Shown one piece after another: positions 7,677-15,304 of a DNA stretch of 64,000 nt. Made by a program: the position numbers and the translations under genes. Location: the NCBI GenBank assembly GCA_045128175.1, contig JBGVRF010000045.1, positions 1-64,000 of the forward strand. Direction: 5' to 3'. This stretch comes from Scatosoma sp045128175. GTDB taxonomy: Bacteria; Bacillota; Clostridia; Christensenellales; Borkfalkiaceae. The first letter of the stretch is position 1. Every line of letters begins with the position of its first letter. The notes below the pieces were generated by a model. It was not told the DNA's origin, did no database searches, and worked only from the letters and a program-made list of their open reading frames with translations.

Positions 7677-8246
7677 ATGGAAAAAAATACAGGCAGAAGA
7701 CGGATAATTTCCGTTATAGGAAACCATACGATCGAAAAGGACGGGATTCGTTACCGTCTCGCCTTTGAAATGGGTAAGGCGCTCGTCGACAACGGCTATC
7801 GCGTGCAGTCGGGCGGTTTGCATGGAGTCATGGAAGCGGTCATGGCTGGCGCCCGCGCTTCGGAACATTATCATGAGGGCGACACCATTGCGATCGTGCC
7901 TTCCTTCGATAGCGAAACCGCTAACGAATACGCGGATATTGTTATTCCCACGGGCTTGGATATGATGCGCAACGCGTTGGTCGCCAACGCATACGCCGTT
8001 ATCGGTATAGGCGGCGGTGCGGGCACGTTGTGTGAATACGCTTTCGCCTGGTCGCTCGATCGGTTGATCATCGCGTTTGAGAATTCGGGCGGTTGGAGCG
8101 AGAAGCTCGCAAACGTACGTATCGCGGACGACCGTTATCCCGATATTCCCGAGGACAGAGTTTACGGCGTGAACACGGCGGAACAGGCGATTGAAGTCCT
8201 GAACGCGAATATCGATCGCTACGTCAACAGACATAAAGGAATTTGA
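7677..8246 (+). CDS. LOG/TIGR00725-like Rossmann-fold protein
   Basis: A 189-residue protein with the signature glycine motif of lysine-decarboxylase-like (LOG) and TIGR00725 proteins: GGLHGVMEAVMAGA near residue 43 and IGIGGGAGTLCEYAFAW near residue 105. LOG enzymes cleave nucleotide 5'-monophosphates to release the base, but the TIGR00725 branch lacks an assigned reaction, so no substrate is named here. The start has an AAGGAGGG at good spacing. A G+C-rich hairpin (about 7636-7658) lies in the leader. Confidence 0.7.
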   Translation: MEKNTGRRRIISVIGNHTIEKDGIRYRLAFEMGKALVDNGYRVQSGGLHGVMEAVMAGARASEHYHEGDTIAIVPSFDSETANEYADIVIPTGLDMMRNALVANAYAVIGIGGGAGTLCEYAFAWSLDRLIIAFENSGGWSEKLANVRIADDRYPDIPEDRVYGVNTAEQAIEVLNANIDRYVNRHKGI

Positions 8247-8249
8247 TGC

Positions 8250-8276
8250 AAAACGCCCTGTTTTCGGGGCGTTTTC
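8250..8276 (+). terminator. Terminator after the LOG-like gene
   Basis: AACGCCC (8252-8258) pairs with GGGCGTT (8267-8273), with flanking A- and T-runs. Confidence 0.75.
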
Positions 8277-8375
8277 TGCAAGACGGGTAAATAATTTACA
8301 AAATTTTAACAATTTTTAAATCTTTTATAAATAGTGAAAAAGTAGAATATATATAAAGCAAGAGAGGAGAAGGGT

Positions 8376-9047
8376 ATGTTGAAAATTCTGGTGGCGGAAG
8401 ACGATAAGGCAATGAACGGGTTGGTATGTACCTATCTTCGCGCTGAAGGGTACGAAACCACTGCGTGCTTTGACGGCGAGGAGGCGTTGGCGGCGTTTGA
8501 GGAAGGGAGTTTCTCTATGGTCATCAGCGATATCATGATGCCGAAAATGGACGGATTTACGCTGGCGGAAAATATCCGCATGACGGATAAAAAGATCCCC
8601 GTGCTGTTCATGTCCGCAAAGGATGATAAGCCTTCCAAACTGTTCGCGTACAAATTGGGGGTGGACGATTACGTGGAAAAGCCTTTCGATATGGACGTGT
8701 TCATGATGAAGGTCGCGGCGCTGCTGCGTCGCGCGGGTATTGAGGCGAACAAATTGCTCACCGTCGGCGATTTTACCATGAATGCCGAGGAACATACCGC
8801 ATACCTTCGCGGTGAAGAGCTGACTTTGACCGTACGGGAATTCGATCTGTTGTACAAGCTTCTTTCCTATCCCAAAAAGACTTTTACCCGCTCGGCGTTG
8901 ATGTCGGAGTTTTGGGATTACGATTCGTCTGCGACTTCTCGTACGGTAGACGTATACATGGCGAAGCTGCGCGAAAAAACGGCGGCTTGCGACGGCTTCG
9001 AGATCGTGACCGTGCACGGACTCGGTTATAAGGCGGTACTCAAATGA
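8376..9047 (+). CDS. OmpR/PhoB-family response regulator
   Basis: A 223-residue two-domain regulator. The receiver domain (1-115) has the acidic pair ED at 8-10, the phospho-acceptor D52 in ISDIMMPKMDG, the switch Ser in FMSAK and K102 in VEKPF. A winged-helix DNA-binding domain follows (about 128-223) ending in TVHGLGYKAVLK. AGAGGAGAAGGG lies upstream of the ATG. The stop overlaps the sensor kinase start by four bases, so the pair is translated together. The regulated genes are unknown; the two membrane proteins that follow are the obvious candidates for an autoregulated operon. Confidence 0.92.
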   Translation: MLKILVAEDDKAMNGLVCTYLRAEGYETTACFDGEEALAAFEEGSFSMVISDIMMPKMDGFTLAENIRMTDKKIPVLFMSAKDDKPSKLFAYKLGVDDYVEKPFDMDVFMMKVAALLRRAGIEANKLLTVGDFTMNAEEHTAYLRGEELTLTVREFDLLYKLLSYPKKTFTRSALMSEFWDYDSSATSRTVDVYMAKLREKTAACDGFEIVTVHGLGYKAVLK

Positions 9048-10090
9048 AACGGCGGAGAGGGGATTTTACGCTGATCGGCGCCTTTCTTTTCTTTTTGTCG
9101 ATTGCGACAATGGTCACCGTTTCCATGCTCATTTACGGATACGTAGACGAAAAGAGCGGCGGCGATAGAGCAATCGTCTCGCTGGTCATGCTGCTCGTTA
9201 TCGTTTTTTTGTCCATTGTGACAACTCTGCTCGATCTTGTCAGACGACATATCATGGTCGATAAACCCGTTGAAAAAATACTTTCCGCAACGGAAAAAAT
9301 CACCTCGGGCGACTTCTCCGTTTACGTTGAACCCATACATGGGTACGGCAAATACGACGAATTCGACGTCATAATGGAAAATCTTAACACGCTCGCTGCG
9401 GAACTGAGTAAAACGGAGGTGTTGAAAACGGATTTTGTTTCCAACGTCTCGCACGAGTTAAAGACTCCGCTTGCCATCATTCGGAATTATGCGATGTTGT
9501 TGCAAAAGGACGGGCTTACGGACGAGGAGCGAAAAAAATACGCACAAGTCCTGGTGGATACGTCGGGGCGTTTGGCGGATCTGGTTGCCAATATCTTAAA
9601 GCTGAACAAATTGGAAAATCGGAAGATATTACCCGAAAAGGAGCGGATACGGCTGGACGAAAGCCTCGCGGAGGCTGTGATCGGACTGGAAGACTTGATC
9701 GATAAAAAAGGATTAGAGCTGGACTGCGATCTGGACGAAATCTCCGTTTTGTCCGTTGCCGGTTATCTCGAAATCGTATGGAACAATCTCCTCTCCAATG
9801 CCATAAAATTCACAGACGCGGGGGGCAGGGTTGCGTTGACGTTGAAAAACGTCAATGGAAATGCAGTCGTTACGGTCAGCGATTCGGGCTGTGGAATCGC
9901 CCCCGAAACAGGCAAACGGATATTCGATAAATTTTATCAGGGCGACACGTCGCATGCGAAAGAGGGAAACGGATTGGGGCTGGCGCTCGTCAAGCGCGTT
10001 ATCGACGTTTTGGGCGGCGAGATCTCCGTGGAGAGCGAATTGGGCAAAGGTAGTACGTTTACCATTGTATTGAAAGGGGTCGTATCATGA
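9044..10090 (+). CDS. Sensor histidine kinase (HAMP, HisKA, HATPase)
   Basis: A 348-residue membrane kinase and partner of the preceding regulator. Two hydrophobic helices (about 8-32 and 45-63) flank only a very short extracytoplasmic loop, so it probably senses a membrane-intrinsic signal. A HAMP linker (about 65-120) is followed by the dimerisation helix with phospho-acceptor H137 in SNVSHELKTPL. The ATPase domain shows the N box (NNLLSNAIKFTD), G1 (DSGCGIAP), F box (FDKFYQGD) and G2 (GNGLGLALVK). ATGA overlaps connect it to genes on both sides. Confidence 0.92.
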   Translation: MKRRRGDFTLIGAFLFFLSIATMVTVSMLIYGYVDEKSGGDRAIVSLVMLLVIVFLSIVTTLLDLVRRHIMVDKPVEKILSATEKITSGDFSVYVEPIHGYGKYDEFDVIMENLNTLAAELSKTEVLKTDFVSNVSHELKTPLAIIRNYAMLLQKDGLTDEERKKYAQVLVDTSGRLADLVANILKLNKLENRKILPEKERIRLDESLAEAVIGLEDLIDKKGLELDCDLDEISVLSVAGYLEIVWNNLLSNAIKFTDAGGRVALTLKNVNGNAVVTVSDSGCGIAPETGKRIFDKFYQGDTSHAKEGNGLGLALVKRVIDVLGGEISVESELGKGSTFTIVLKGVVS

Positions 10091-11046
10091 AAGAAAAGTG
10101 GAAAAAGCTTTTAAAAAAGATAAAAAATCCACCGCTTTGGGCACAACTGTTGACGTATGGTGTGACGGTCCTCAGCGCTGTCGGCGCGTTGCTCATCCTG
10201 TTGGTGGAGTATACGGGTAACGCGTTGGAGATCGTGGCATATTCGCTTTTCGCGTTGGCGGCAGTCTCCCTTGCATACAGCGTATATCTTATCGCGCGTA
10301 TGATCCCGCGGCTTAAAAAGTTGATTATTTTGTGGGCGGAAAAATACGAATTTACCCATTCCCTTTTACGCAACTTTGGGTTTCGGACGATCATTTTTTC
10401 CATTGGGTCGTTTGCGATGAGTATTGCGTTCGGCGCGTTCAACGCAGGCATGTGTATCGCATATCGCTCGATTTGGTACGGGGCATTGGCGGCGTATTAC
10501 GTCTGTCTTGCTTTGTTCCGCGGCGGTGTATTGCTGTATCATAAGCGTCGGTTAGGGGAAAAGAAGGGCGAAAAAAAAGGTTCTCACGCAGAAGCGTTTT
10601 CACGGGCAAAGATCTATCGTAATTGCGGTATTGTACTTTTGCTTTTGAACATAGCGCTGTCCTCGGCAATCGCGCAGATGATCTTTGACGATCAGGGATT
10701 TTCGTATGCGGGGTGGACGATCTTTGCCTACGCGGCGTATGCGTTTTATAAGATCACGATGTCGGTGATCAATTTGTTCCGCGCGAAAAAGCAGCACGAT
10801 CTGACGGTACAGGCGGTGCGAAACATCAATCTGACCGACGCGGCAGTATCGATTTTGGCGTTGCAGACAGCGCTTTTGGCGTCCTTCCAAACGGATGAGG
10901 TAAATATATCGCTATTCAATACGCTCACAGGGATCGCGGTCAGCGCGGTGTCCGTTACGCTGGGGATCGTGATGATCGTAAGGGGAGTCAAGGCGATGAG
11001 AAAAGAGAGAATAACGAAAGAAGGAGAAGAGACACGTGGAGAATAA
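10087..11046 (+). CDS. Multi-pass membrane protein coupled to the two-component system
   Basis: I do not recognise the family beyond an uncharacterised clostridial membrane protein. The 319-residue protein has about seven hydrophobic segments, a basic N-terminus, and a Lys/Glu-rich cytoplasmic loop near residues 155-175 (GEKKGEKKGSHAEA). The ATG overlaps the histidine kinase stop by four bases, and its own end overlaps the next gene by eleven, so it belongs to the two-component operon. It could be a sensory accessory or the target of the system; this is inference from position. Confidence 0.6.
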   Translation: MKEKWKKLLKKIKNPPLWAQLLTYGVTVLSAVGALLILLVEYTGNALEIVAYSLFALAAVSLAYSVYLIARMIPRLKKLIILWAEKYEFTHSLLRNFGFRTIIFSIGSFAMSIAFGAFNAGMCIAYRSIWYGALAAYYVCLALFRGGVLLYHKRRLGEKKGEKKGSHAEAFSRAKIYRNCGIVLLLLNIALSSAIAQMIFDDQGFSYAGWTIFAYAAYAFYKITMSVINLFRAKKQHDLTVQAVRNINLTDAAVSILALQTALLASFQTDEVNISLFNTLTGIAVSAVSVTLGIVMIVRGVKAMRKERITKEGEETRGE

Positions 11047-11428
11047 ATTCGAATATACCTATGTAGCGCCGACAGAGCGTGAACGTAAAGAGGCGGAGGC
11101 GATCCGCAAACGGTATTTGCCGGAGTCGGAAAACGTAGATAAGTTGACGAAGCTGAAAAGATTGGACGAAAAGGTGAAACGTTTTCCGATGGTTTTGTCT
11201 TTGTCGCTGGGCGTCGTCGGTACGTTGATCTTCGGACTGGGGCTGACGCTGATCTTGGAATGGTCGATGATCGTCTGGGGGACGATGGTAGCGGTAGTGG
11301 GTATGCTCCCGCTGGCGTTGGCGTATCCTGCGTATAAACTATCGTTAACGAATAGAAAGCGCAAATACGGCGCGGAGATCTTGAAATTATCCGAAGAGAT
11401 CTTGAATGAAACCCGAACGGACGACTGA
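11036..11428 (+). CDS. Small two-helix membrane protein, paralogue of the 17220-17576 gene
   Basis: A 130-residue protein starting with GTG at 11036, eleven bases inside the end of the preceding gene and preceded by GAAGGAGAAGAG. The N-terminal half is charged and helical, then two hydrophobic segments (about 52-75 and 78-100) and a basic C-terminal helix (KRKYGAEILKLSEEIL). The protein encoded at 17220-17576 has the same layout and shares motifs such as LDRKVKR, GTVGSLVLG and KKKYGRRILELSNEIL. Function is unknown; it is the last gene of the two-component operon. Confidence 0.6.
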   Translation: MENKFEYTYVAPTERERKEAEAIRKRYLPESENVDKLTKLKRLDEKVKRFPMVLSLSLGVVGTLIFGLGLTLILEWSMIVWGTMVAVVGMLPLALAYPAYKLSLTNRKRKYGAEILKLSEEILNETRTDD

Positions 11429-11473
11429 TTTTTTCTGATTTTCTGTCGCTTCCGTGTAGGCTTTATAAAAAAT

Positions 11474-11506
11474 AAGGCGGACGTATCGTTTGATATGCCC
11501 GTCTTT
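11474..11506. terminator. Bidirectional terminator between the two-component operon and jag
   Basis: A long hairpin with a GTTT loop (arms about 11474-11487 and 11492-11505, with G:T wobbles and one mismatch) has A/T-rich flanks on both sides. It sits between convergent transcription units. Confidence 0.65.
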
Positions 11507-11511
11507 ATTTA

Positions 11512-12513
11512 TTATTCGTTATTATCGTTGTCGTTGTTGCTGTTACCGAGGAAAATACCAAAGAAATCGTTGGATTTTTTCAGCGTCGTGCCGCCCGTGT
11601 TGCCGCCGTCCGAAGGCTTCCTGTCACGGTTGTAAGGTTTTTTATTGTAACCGCCGCTTTGTCTTCTATCACGGTTATATCCGCCGTCTCTACCGCCACG
11701 ACCACCGTGGGTTCCGTCCCGTCTGCCGCCACGGTTATATCCACCGCGTCTGTCGTTACGTCCGCCGCGTCTTTCCGTTCTTGCGGGCAACGCCGGCGCT
11801 TCGGGATCTTCGAGATTGTCAGGTACGATCACGATATAACGGTTGGGTTCTTTCCCTTCGCTCTGCGTCGTTACGCCTTCTCTTTCGGATAAAGCCGCGT
11901 GAATGATCCGTCTTTCGTACGGGTTCATCGGTTCCAATTTGATCTTTTTTCCAAGACGAGTAGCTTTCTGCGCAAGATTTTCCGCCAATTTGTTCAGCGT
12001 CACTTCACGGTTTTCACGATAGTTTTCGCAATCGACCACCACACGCTTATATTCTTCTCTGCCCGTATTCGCAACCGCGCCTGCAAGAGTCTGGATCGCG
12101 TCCAGCATCGCGCCGCGTTTACCGATGATCGCCGTCGTGTTTGCCGCCGTTACGTTGATCTCTACCTTCTCGCCCTCGGCAACCAGCTCCGTGCAAGCGG
12201 AGATATTCAACAACTCAAACAATCCTTCAAGGAATACGACCGTTCTTTCTCCGTCCGTCATTTCGCCCTCGCAAGCTGCCGTTTCGGGCGTGTTTTCTTC
12301 CGCCTCGACGGTCGCTTCATTTGCCTGCGTTTCGTCCGAAATTTCCTCGTTTAAAGCCGCGATTTCCACGCGGGCTTTTACCGAGCCGAACAGTTTCTTC
12401 TTTCCCTCCTCGAGGACGCGGACATCCGCTTCCTCTCTCGTCAGCCCGAGTTCTTTCAAGCCTTTCTCGACGGCTTCCTCAACCGTCTTTCCCGTAAATT
12501 CTGTATATTTCAT
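11512..12513 (-). CDS. khpB: RNA-binding protein KhpB/Jag with RGG-rich C-terminal tail
   Basis: KhpB (Jag, SpoIIIJ-associated) is an RNA-binding protein tied to cell elongation and division in Gram-positives, usually together with KhpA. Domains in the 333-residue protein: Jag-N (1-52, ending KLFGSVKARVE), an acidic linker, a KH domain with IIGKRG (129-134), and an R3H domain with MNPYERRIIHAAL (196-208). The usual protein stops near residue 235; here an extra tail of roughly 95 residues is rich in Arg-Gly-Gly and Tyr-Asn (about 246-300), followed by an Asn/Asp-rich end. It is downstream of yidC, the standard neighbour. Confidence 0.92.
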   Translation of the reverse strand: MKYTEFTGKTVEEAVEKGLKELGLTREEADVRVLEEGKKKLFGSVKARVEIAALNEEISDETQANEATVEAEENTPETAACEGEMTDGERTVVFLEGLFELLNISACTELVAEGEKVEINVTAANTTAIIGKRGAMLDAIQTLAGAVANTGREEYKRVVVDCENYRENREVTLNKLAENLAQKATRLGKKIKLEPMNPYERRIIHAALSEREGVTTQSEGKEPNRYIVIVPDNLEDPEAPALPARTERRGGRNDRRGGYNRGGRRDGTHGGRGGRDGGYNRDRRQSGGYNKKPYNRDRKPSDGGNTGGTTLKKSNDFFGIFLGNSNNDNDNNE

Positions 12514-12584
12514 GTTTTATAACTCCTTACCCTGCCGCCCGCGTGTTTTTCGGGCGGCAGGAAATATCATATCCTCAAACCGTA

Positions 12585-14048
12585 TTACTTTTTGTCCTTT
12601 TTATTGGACTTTTCTTTCTTTTCCGACTGTTTATCCGTCTTATCGACGACTACTTTATTGGGGAAACGTTTATTATATTTTTCCTGTTCCGCAGCTGCTT
12701 CCTTTTTCTGTTCGGAAAGATCTACAAGCTTGTTGATGACGATAGTGGAAACGAGCGAGAAGATATTGCTGGTGATCATGTAGATCGAGAACGCCGCACT
12801 GTACATGAAAGAGAAAATGGCGAACATACCTGTCATGATGACCATCATCATCTTCTGTTGCGACGCACCTTGTCCGTCTACCGTCGAATATTTCTGCTGT
12901 TCCTTCTGCGAACGCATTGAAACGAATTGTTGCAACAGAATCGTGCCGATGGAAAGAATGATGAGTACGAAATAACCGTTTGCTTCGTTTTTCGCTTCGT
13001 TCAGCTTGCCCGTTACCGTATTATACGTTTCTTCGGTATATACGTTCGTATACGCGCGCACCTCGTCCAGCTTCAGCTTTTCGCCGCTCACGTAGAAGCT
13101 TTCTCGCTCCATACCCGTCTTAAACTCGGAAAACTCCTGTATGGGATGCTTATAACTTGCGTCCGTCACCCAAATATTTTTGATCCAAAGGAATTCGGTG
13201 TTGTGCACGACGACCTCGTTATACGTCGTTACGACCGCGTCCTGCGCTTTGGAAATGAAATAGCCTTTTATTCCATCTTGTTCCCACGCCTTGATCTGTT
13301 CCGCCGTGATCTCTCCCGCGTCTTCCTGCGCGTTATGCTCGTCCGTCTTTGCTTTTACCGCCGCGTCTACGAACGATTTGATTTCCTCGTTTGCATACGC
13401 TGCGTTTACGTCGATAAAATAACTCTTTTCCGCGTTTTGAAGATAGGCAAGACGTTCTTCGTCCGTACCTGTATATCCTTCGCCTTTCGCAACGGTAATA
13501 TAGATATACTTTCCGTCCTCTTTGATCACCAGCTTATCGCCGTTTTCCGTCACGTTGTCAAGGCTGAGCTCAGCGCAATACGAGTACATCTGCGTGTTGT
13601 ACGCGTCTACCATCGTATTGTAATTTTCGATGTTGGAATATTGCGAATAGGCGTTAAACGCGTTGATCGCAAAGATGAAGATGAGAAGAGAAAGGATCAT
13701 AGGCAAGCAGGAGGAGAACATATTCATGCCGCTTTCCTTGTACATTTCCGCAACTTTCTGATTGTACAGATCCTTGTTGTTGGCGTACTGTTTTTGCAGC
13801 TTTTCCATCTTGGCCTGATTTTCTTTCATCTTGATGTTCTGTTTACGCATCGACTTTCTTTGAACTACGTCGAAAGGAAGCACGATGACCTTCAGAATAA
13901 GTGAAAATAAAATGACGCCGACGCCGATCGAACCGATGCCAAGTATCCATTTGACGATAACACCCAACCAGTTGAGGGCTACGTCATAGGTCTGTCCGAA
14001 CAGCGCGATACCTACGTCGGCAGCGTTTAACAAATTCATAAGTTCCAT
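12585..14048 (-). CDS. yidC: Membrane protein insertase YidC/SpoIIIJ
   Basis: YidC inserts and folds inner-membrane proteins, alone or with SecYEG. The 487-residue protein has a first membrane helix (about 22-52), the cytoplasmic basic hairpin MRKQNIKMKENQAKMEKLQK, the conserved MYKESGMNMFSSCLPMILSL segment, a large extracytoplasmic insertion (about 135-330) that is bigger than in typical Gram-positive YidC proteins, and three late membrane helices. The C-terminal tail is strongly basic (KKEKSNKKDKK), as in ribosome-binding YidC. There is no clear lipobox at the N-terminus. It lies in the rnpA-yidD-yidC-jag order. Confidence 0.93.
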   Translation of the reverse strand: MELMNLLNAADVGIALFGQTYDVALNWLGVIVKWILGIGSIGVGVILFSLILKVIVLPFDVVQRKSMRKQNIKMKENQAKMEKLQKQYANNKDLYNQKVAEMYKESGMNMFSSCLPMILSLLIFIFAINAFNAYSQYSNIENYNTMVDAYNTQMYSYCAELSLDNVTENGDKLVIKEDGKYIYITVAKGEGYTGTDEERLAYLQNAEKSYFIDVNAAYANEEIKSFVDAAVKAKTDEHNAQEDAGEITAEQIKAWEQDGIKGYFISKAQDAVVTTYNEVVVHNTEFLWIKNIWVTDASYKHPIQEFSEFKTGMERESFYVSGEKLKLDEVRAYTNVYTEETYNTVTGKLNEAKNEANGYFVLIILSIGTILLQQFVSMRSQKEQQKYSTVDGQGASQQKMMMVIMTGMFAIFSFMYSAAFSIYMITSNIFSLVSTIVINKLVDLSEQKKEAAAEQEKYNKRFPNKVVVDKTDKQSEKKEKSNKKDKK

Positions 14049-14078
14049 ATTTTAATTGTTTCCAAAAATTTTATTTTC

Positions 14079-14113
14079 CAACGTTCCGTTGCAATGAATT
14101 GGCAACTTCGTTG
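14079..14113. repeat. Two mini-hairpins of the dispersed hairpin family
   Basis: CAACG-TTC-CGTTG (14079-14091) and CAAC-TTC-GTTG (14103-14113) sit in the yidD-yidC gap. The first has the same core as hairpins at 35775-35789 and 62308-62322. Confidence 0.6.
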
Positions 14114-14183
14114 TCGTAAATCGCGATTCTTGCCCTTTGTCTTTTAAAAAGGGGCAAGCTTACTTGAGAGGGGAAGGGGCGTT

Positions 14184-14510
14184 TTACATAAGCCATTTAC
14201 GCAGACGCCATTTCTCCGTCGCCGGATCGTACCCGCCCTTCGACCAGGGATTGCAACGCAAAATGCGCCAACTACCCAACAGTATGCCGAGGAACACCCC
14301 GCGATTATTGATGCTTTCGAGGGTGTATTGCGAACAGGTCGGTCGATAGCGACATTCGTGTCGGGATAAAAATTTCTGATATAAGAGGATCAGCCAAAGA
14401 CAGAGCATTTTCAGATACGGCTTAAAAACCGTCTTGCGTAAATACCCGACGTTAGCCCTGACCAGCGCGCCGAAACGCGCGTTTACAGTTTCTCTTTTCC
14501 GATCATCCAT
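14184..14510 (-). CDS. yidD: Membrane protein insertion efficiency factor YidD
   Basis: YidD is a small peripheral membrane protein that aids YidC-dependent insertion. The 108-residue protein has the family core: LYQKFLSRHECRYRPTCSQY followed by the helix TLESI and RCNPWSKGGYDP, with the conserved cysteines. The N-terminal 30 residues are longer than in many homologues. Its start overlaps the end of rnpA by 28 bases in another frame, with no obvious Shine-Dalgarno sequence, so translation may be coupled to rnpA; a start further in cannot be excluded. Confidence 0.9.
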   Translation of the reverse strand: MDDRKRETVNARFGALVRANVGYLRKTVFKPYLKMLCLWLILLYQKFLSRHECRYRPTCSQYTLESINNRGVFLGILLGSWRILRCNPWSKGGYDPATEKWRLRKWLM

Positions 14511-14800
14511 TGCAAATGCCGTTTAAACGTTTCAAAGGCGTATTTGTCCGAGACTTTGGGAATGAGAATGACCGAATAGGTTCCTTTCATCTCGTCTTGC
14601 GCGGCGCGAAACGCTTCCCGAAGCAGACGTTTGATGCGGTTCCTTTGTACCGCCTTGCCGTGCTTTTTCCCGATGGAGATGCCCATTCGCATCTTGTCCG
14701 AAGGCCTGTACAGCATCGTCACCGACGCCGAAAACGCGCGTTTGCCTTTCTGAAAAAGCCTTTGAAAATCCGCTTGTTTTTTTATTCTCAAATACTTCAT
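14483..14800 (-). CDS. rnpA: Ribonuclease P protein component
   Basis: RnpA is the protein subunit of RNase P, which trims the 5' leader of precursor tRNAs. The 105-residue basic protein shows the family signature RNRIKRLLREAFR (about 54-66) preceded by MGISIGKKHGKAVQ. It lies between rpmH and yidD, the usual order in bacteria. The RNA subunit rnpB is not in this window. Confidence 0.95.
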   Translation of the reverse strand: MKYLRIKKQADFQRLFQKGKRAFSASVTMLYRPSDKMRMGISIGKKHGKAVQRNRIKRLLREAFRAAQDEMKGTYSVILIPKVSDKYAFETFKRHLQWMIGKEKL

Positions 14801-14934
14801 TGTTTCTACGCGGAAAGTTTTTACGCCACGTTTGACGTAAAATTTCGTCCGTTATTATAAAATGGCAAATCCTCTCCTTTATAAAAAAGGAAAGGAACGC
14901 GTTGTCGATTTCAGCTGTTTATTGACTGTAAAGA

Positions 14935-15069
14935 TCAATGAGTAAGTCTCTTTCTGCCTTTTGCTCTACGTCTCTTCAGCACCTTTCTGCCTGCGGTGGT
15001 CGCCATTCTCTTACGGAAACCGTGTACTTTGCTCTTCTGTCTTTTCTTGGGTTGATACGTTCTTTTCAT
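14935..15069 (-). CDS. rpmH: 50S ribosomal protein L34
   Basis: A 44-residue, very basic ribosomal protein of the large subunit. The translated frame begins MKRTYQPKKRQKSKVHGFRK and continues RMATTAGRKVLKRRRAKGRK, a near-perfect match to bacterial L34. The ATG at 15069 has AGGAGAAA upstream on the minus strand. It heads the rnpA-yidD-yidC-jag run and has its own promoter at 15142-15171. Confidence 0.97.
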   Translation of the reverse strand: MKRTYQPKKRQKSKVHGFRKRMATTAGRKVLKRRRAKGRKRLTH

Positions 15070-15141
15070 AATCTTTCTCCTGATTTTGGTTTTTTATCTT
15101 TTTGGTCGTATACCGCGTTCTTTCCCACGATAACTCTAATT

Positions 15142-15171
15142 ATTATATCGCAAACGACGGAAGTCCGTCAA
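15142..15171 (-). promoter_or_regulatory. Sigma-A promoter for rpmH operon
   Basis: Minus-strand TTGACG (15166-15171) and TATAAT (15142-15147) with an 18-bp spacer, about 70 bases upstream of rpmH. Confidence 0.8.
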
Positions 15172-15246
15172 GCGATTTTAATGCGTTTTTTGATTTTTGT
15201 TCGTGGGGAGGCGGCGTTTTTACGGCAATTCGTTTTTTTTGATTCC

Positions 15247-15276
15247 GACGTCGTTTGTAAAGACGTCGTTTGTAAA
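15247..15276. repeat. Tandem 15-bp repeat between rpmH and dnaN
   Basis: GACGTCGTTTGTAAA occurs twice head to tail (15247-15261 and 15262-15276), with a weaker third partial copy near 15294. No DnaA-box sequence was found beside it. Confidence 0.75.
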
Positions 15277-15304
15277 ATAACAGCGCGACGCGTATACGTC
15301 GTTT

